7,573 bases of DNA from Gammaproteobacteria bacterium. GTDB lineage: Bacteria > Pseudomonadota > Gammaproteobacteria > Steroidobacterales > Steroidobacteraceae. Numbering within the stretch: the first letter of the stretch is position 1; each line of letters starts with the position of its first letter. The stretch spans positions 1 through 7,573 of the forward strand of contig DAIDKA010000306.1 of assembly GCA_027451085.1 (NCBI GenBank), in the 5' to 3' direction. Positions 5,759-7,573 of this stretch are shown here, in pieces. The translations under genes were made by a program, and so were the position numbers. The notes under the pieces are model-generated. The model was not told where the DNA came from. It made no database searches and saw nothing but the letters and a program-made list of their open reading frames with translations.

Positions 5759-6500
5759 CGGTGCGCCGGTCCTTCGGGGATGTGAATATCTGTTCAGCAG
5801 GTCCCACCTCCACCAGTTCCCCCATGTACATGAAGGCGGTGTAGTTGGACACGCGCGCGGCCTGCTGCAGGTTGTGGGTCACGATGGCGATGCAGTACCG
5901 CTCCCGCAGCGATTGCAGGGTCTCCTCGATGCGCAGCGTCGAGATGGGATCGAGCGCCGCGGTCGGTTCATCGAACAGGAGAACCTCCGGATTCATGGCA
6001 ATGGTGCGGGCGATGCACAGGCGCTGCTGCTGGCCGCCCGAGAGGCTGCGTCCGTCGTCGCGCAGCTTGTCCTTGACCTCCTCCCACAGCGCCGCGTCAC
6101 GCAGCGCGGACTCCACGCGCACAGCCAGCTGCCGGCGCGGCATACGCTGCGCCAGGCGCACTCCGAACGCCACGTTGTCAAAGATCGACATGGGGAATGG
6201 CGTGGGTTTCTGGAACACCATCCCGACCTTGAAGCGCAGCGCGGCGATGTCCACCCCCGGCTCCAGGATGTTCTGTCCGTCGAGCAGCACCCGCCCTTCC
6301 GCGCGGTGCCCGGGATACAGCGCATACATGCGGTTCAGCACCCGCAGGAGCGTCGATTTACCGCAGCCGGAGGGGCCGATGAAGGCCGTGATGCTGCGGT
6401 CGGGCAGGTCCAGGTTGATGCCCTTGAGCGCCTGCGCGGCGCCGTAATAGAAGCGCAAGTCCTGCACCTGCACCTTGGCGCCGGACCCGGAGGAACTCAT
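5730..6500 (-). CDS. pstB: Phosphate ABC transporter ATP-binding protein PstB (first, proximal copy)
   Basis: This is a PstB ATPase of 256 residues, normal size, energising phosphate import through PstC/PstA. Motifs: Walker A GPSGCGKST (42-50), Q-loop Gln97 in VGMVFQKPTPFPMSIFDN, signature LSGGQQQR (153-160), Walker B VLLFDE (173-178) with AALD, and switch His209 in VTHNLQQAARVS. The C-terminus is DDYVTGRFG. LNRMYALYPGHRAEGRVLLDG and VAFGVRL closely follow the E. coli PstB pattern, marking a different subtype from the downstream copy. The start at 6500 is chosen for the GGGAGG six bases upstream and the ATGA overlap with the pstA stop. The frame stays open further upstream to 6608, but that would run deep into pstA. 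The last 29 nt, encoding the conserved C-terminus, also encode the start of the second pstB in another frame. Both ATPases look catalytically competent, so they could form homo- or heterodimers under PstC/PstA; which one occurs cannot be told. Confidence 0.95.
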   Translation of the reverse strand: MSSSGSGAKVQVQDLRFYYGAAQALKGINLDLPDRSITAFIGPSGCGKSTLLRVLNRMYALYPGHRAEGRVLLDGQNILEPGVDIAALRFKVGMVFQKPTPFPMSIFDNVAFGVRLAQRMPRRQLAVRVESALRDAALWEEVKDKLRDDGRSLSGGQQQRLCIARTIAMNPEVLLFDEPTAALDPISTLRIEETLQSLRERYCIAIVTHNLQQAARVSNYTAFMYMGELVEVGPAEQIFTSPKDRRTDDYVTGRFG

Positions 6501-7345
6501 TGACGCCTCCCGGGCATCAGTGCCGACACCACCACGCGGGCGATGATGCTCAGGGCCAGGATGGTCAGCGTGATCAGCAGCGCGCCGGACCAGGCCAGCT
6601 GCTGCCACTCCTTGTAAGGGCTCTGGGCGAACTGGTAGATCACCACGGGCAGGTTGGCGATCGGCGCGTTCAGGTCCCGGCTCCAGAACTGGTTGTTCAG
6701 CGCGGTGAACAGCAGCGGCGCGGTCTCACCGCTGACCCGCGCGATGGCGAGCAGCAGGCCGGTGACCATGCCGCTGCGCGCAGCGGGATAGATCACGCCA
6801 GTGATGGTGCGCCACGGATAGGCGCCCAGCGCCAAAGAGGCGTCCTTCATCCCCTGGGGCACCAGGCTCAGCATGTCCTCCGTGGTGCGCACGGTCACCG
6901 GGATGGCGATGACCGCCAGCGCCAGGCAGCCGGCCAGACCGGAAAAATGTTTCATGGGCACCACCACCACCTGGTAGATGAACAGGCCCACGATGATGGA
7001 CGGCGCCGACAGCAGCACGTCGTTCACGAAGCGGATCAAGGTGGCAAGCCGCGTCTCGCGGCCGTACTCGGCGAGCCAGGTGCCGGCCAGTATGCCGACG
7101 GGCGCGCCCACGGCGATGCCGATCAGCGTCATGGCGGCGCTGCCGAAGATGGCGTTGAGCAGGCCACCATCGGCACCCGGCGGCGGCGTGGACTGGGTGA
7201 ACAGGTGCACGGACAGTCCCGCCACTCCGTTCGCCAGCAGCGTCCACAGGATCCAGCCGAGGAACAGCAGGCCGACCAGGGTCGCCCCCGCCGACAGCGT
7301 CAGCGCCAGCTGATTGGTGAGCCTGCGGATCAGTGCCCTGCTCAT
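6497..7345 (-). CDS. pstA: Phosphate ABC transporter permease PstA
   Basis: This is one of the two inner-membrane permeases of the Pst phosphate importer, pairing with PstC to form the translocation channel. It has 282 residues, normal for PstA. About six hydrophobic segments are visible, at roughly 14-37, 68-92, 108-130, 134-153, 192-212 and 251-274. The EAA loop that contacts PstB lies at about 156-187 (EDMLSLVPQGMKDASLALGA, then WRTI and IYP). Family-typical stretches are SAPSIIVGLFIY and RVSGETAPLLFTA. The N-terminal MSRALIRRL is basic and cytoplasmic. The start overlaps the pstC stop as ATGA (7345-7342) and has no clear Shine-Dalgarno, so translation is probably coupled to pstC. The stop overlaps the first pstB start in the same manner. 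Confidence 0.96.
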   Translation of the reverse strand: MSRALIRRLTNQLALTLSAGATLVGLLFLGWILWTLLANGVAGLSVHLFTQSTPPPGADGGLLNAIFGSAAMTLIGIAVGAPVGILAGTWLAEYGRETRLATLIRFVNDVLLSAPSIIVGLFIYQVVVVPMKHFSGLAGCLALAVIAIPVTVRTTEDMLSLVPQGMKDASLALGAYPWRTITGVIYPAARSGMVTGLLLAIARVSGETAPLLFTALNNQFWSRDLNAPIANLPVVIYQFAQSPYKEWQQLAWSGALLITLTILALSIIARVVVSALMPGRRQ

Positions 7346-7573
7346 GCGGATGACATCGAACGTCGGTCCAGGCGCCGCAGCAGCACGCGCGCGGCGGCGA
7401 TCACGACGAAAGTGATGATGAACAACAGCACGCCCAGCGCGATCAGCGACGAGGTGTACAGGTCGCCGACCGCCTCGGTGAATTCATTGGCGATGGAGGC
7501 GGATATGGTCGTGCCCGGCGCCAGCAGCGAGGTGCTGATGCGGTGGGCGTTGCCGATGACGAAGGTCACCGCC
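7342..7573 (-). CDS. pstC: Phosphate ABC transporter permease PstC, C-terminal fragment
   Basis: Only the last 76 or so codons are in the window; the gene continues off the right edge, so no start can be assigned. A GTG at 7569 is internal, not a start. The visible part, AVTFVIGNAHRISTSLLAPG followed by IANEFTEAVGDLYTSSLIALG, is the highly recognisable C-terminal end of PstC. It is followed by the last membrane helix (about 25 hydrophobic residues, LIALGVLLFIITFVVIAAARV) and a basic cytoplasmic tail (LLRRLDRRSMSSA). PstC forms the phosphate channel with PstA, whose start overlaps this stop as ATGA. pstS and the operon promoter are expected beyond the right edge but are not seen. Confidence 0.94.
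   Translation of the reverse strand, partial: AVTFVIGNAHRISTSLLAPGTTISASIANEFTEAVGDLYTSSLIALGVLLFIITFVVIAAARVLLRRLDRRSMSSA

Noticed and set aside
4844..6503. Long plus-strand open frames (4844-5749 and 5640-6503) opposite the pstB genes
   Set aside because: They are antisense to two PstB genes with complete catalytic motifs, and their translations resemble each other only because the pstB genes are paralogues.

Overview
The window looks like GC-rich proteobacterial DNA, probably gammaproteobacterial, from an environmental or metagenomic assembly. The support is the NodT-type outer-membrane lipoprotein, an outer-membrane porin and a Pst phosphate importer with one E. coli-like ATPase. The first ~610 bases do not fit. 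They carry the 3' part of an open frame that resembles, from memory, acidobacterial phage-tail-type proteins, and it is joined abruptly to the middle of an efflux adaptor gene. The simplest reading is a chimeric assembly join near positions 606-625. A real recombination event cannot be excluded from sequence alone.

Layout. (1) 3 to ~618, plus strand: 5'-open fragment of the unidentified, tail-like protein. (2) ~619-3074, plus strand: tripartite efflux genes. These are a periplasmic adaptor that has lost its signal peptide and first lipoyl half at the join, then a complete NodT/OprM-type outer-membrane factor overlapping it by ATGA. No inner-membrane pump gene lies between them, so it would have been upstream in the part lost at the join. 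(3) 3075-3283: intergenic region with two GC-rich inverted repeats, then a promoter-like region with four 11-bp-phased half-sites resembling a PhoB box. (4) 3284-4804, plus strand: a complete porin-like beta-barrel precursor, followed by a strong intrinsic terminator. (5) 4913-7573, minus strand: the 3' part of a phosphate importer operon, in transcription order pstC (partial) - pstA - pstB (256 aa) - second pstB (281 aa). The genes overlap throughout, and a weaker terminator follows.

How the genes fit together. The Pst genes encode the inner-membrane high-affinity phosphate ABC importer. PstC and PstA form the channel and the two PstB proteins are alternative or paired ATPases. The convergent porin has a Pho-box-like promoter, so it may be a phosphate-starvation porin feeding the same periplasmic pool. 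It does not look like the classical OprP/OprO family. The most interesting points are the two PstB proteins of different sequence type in one operon, their 29-nt coding overlap, the Pho-like porin promoter, the absence of phoU directly downstream, and the probable chimera at the left end. No mobile element, CRISPR array, tRNA or rRNA was seen.
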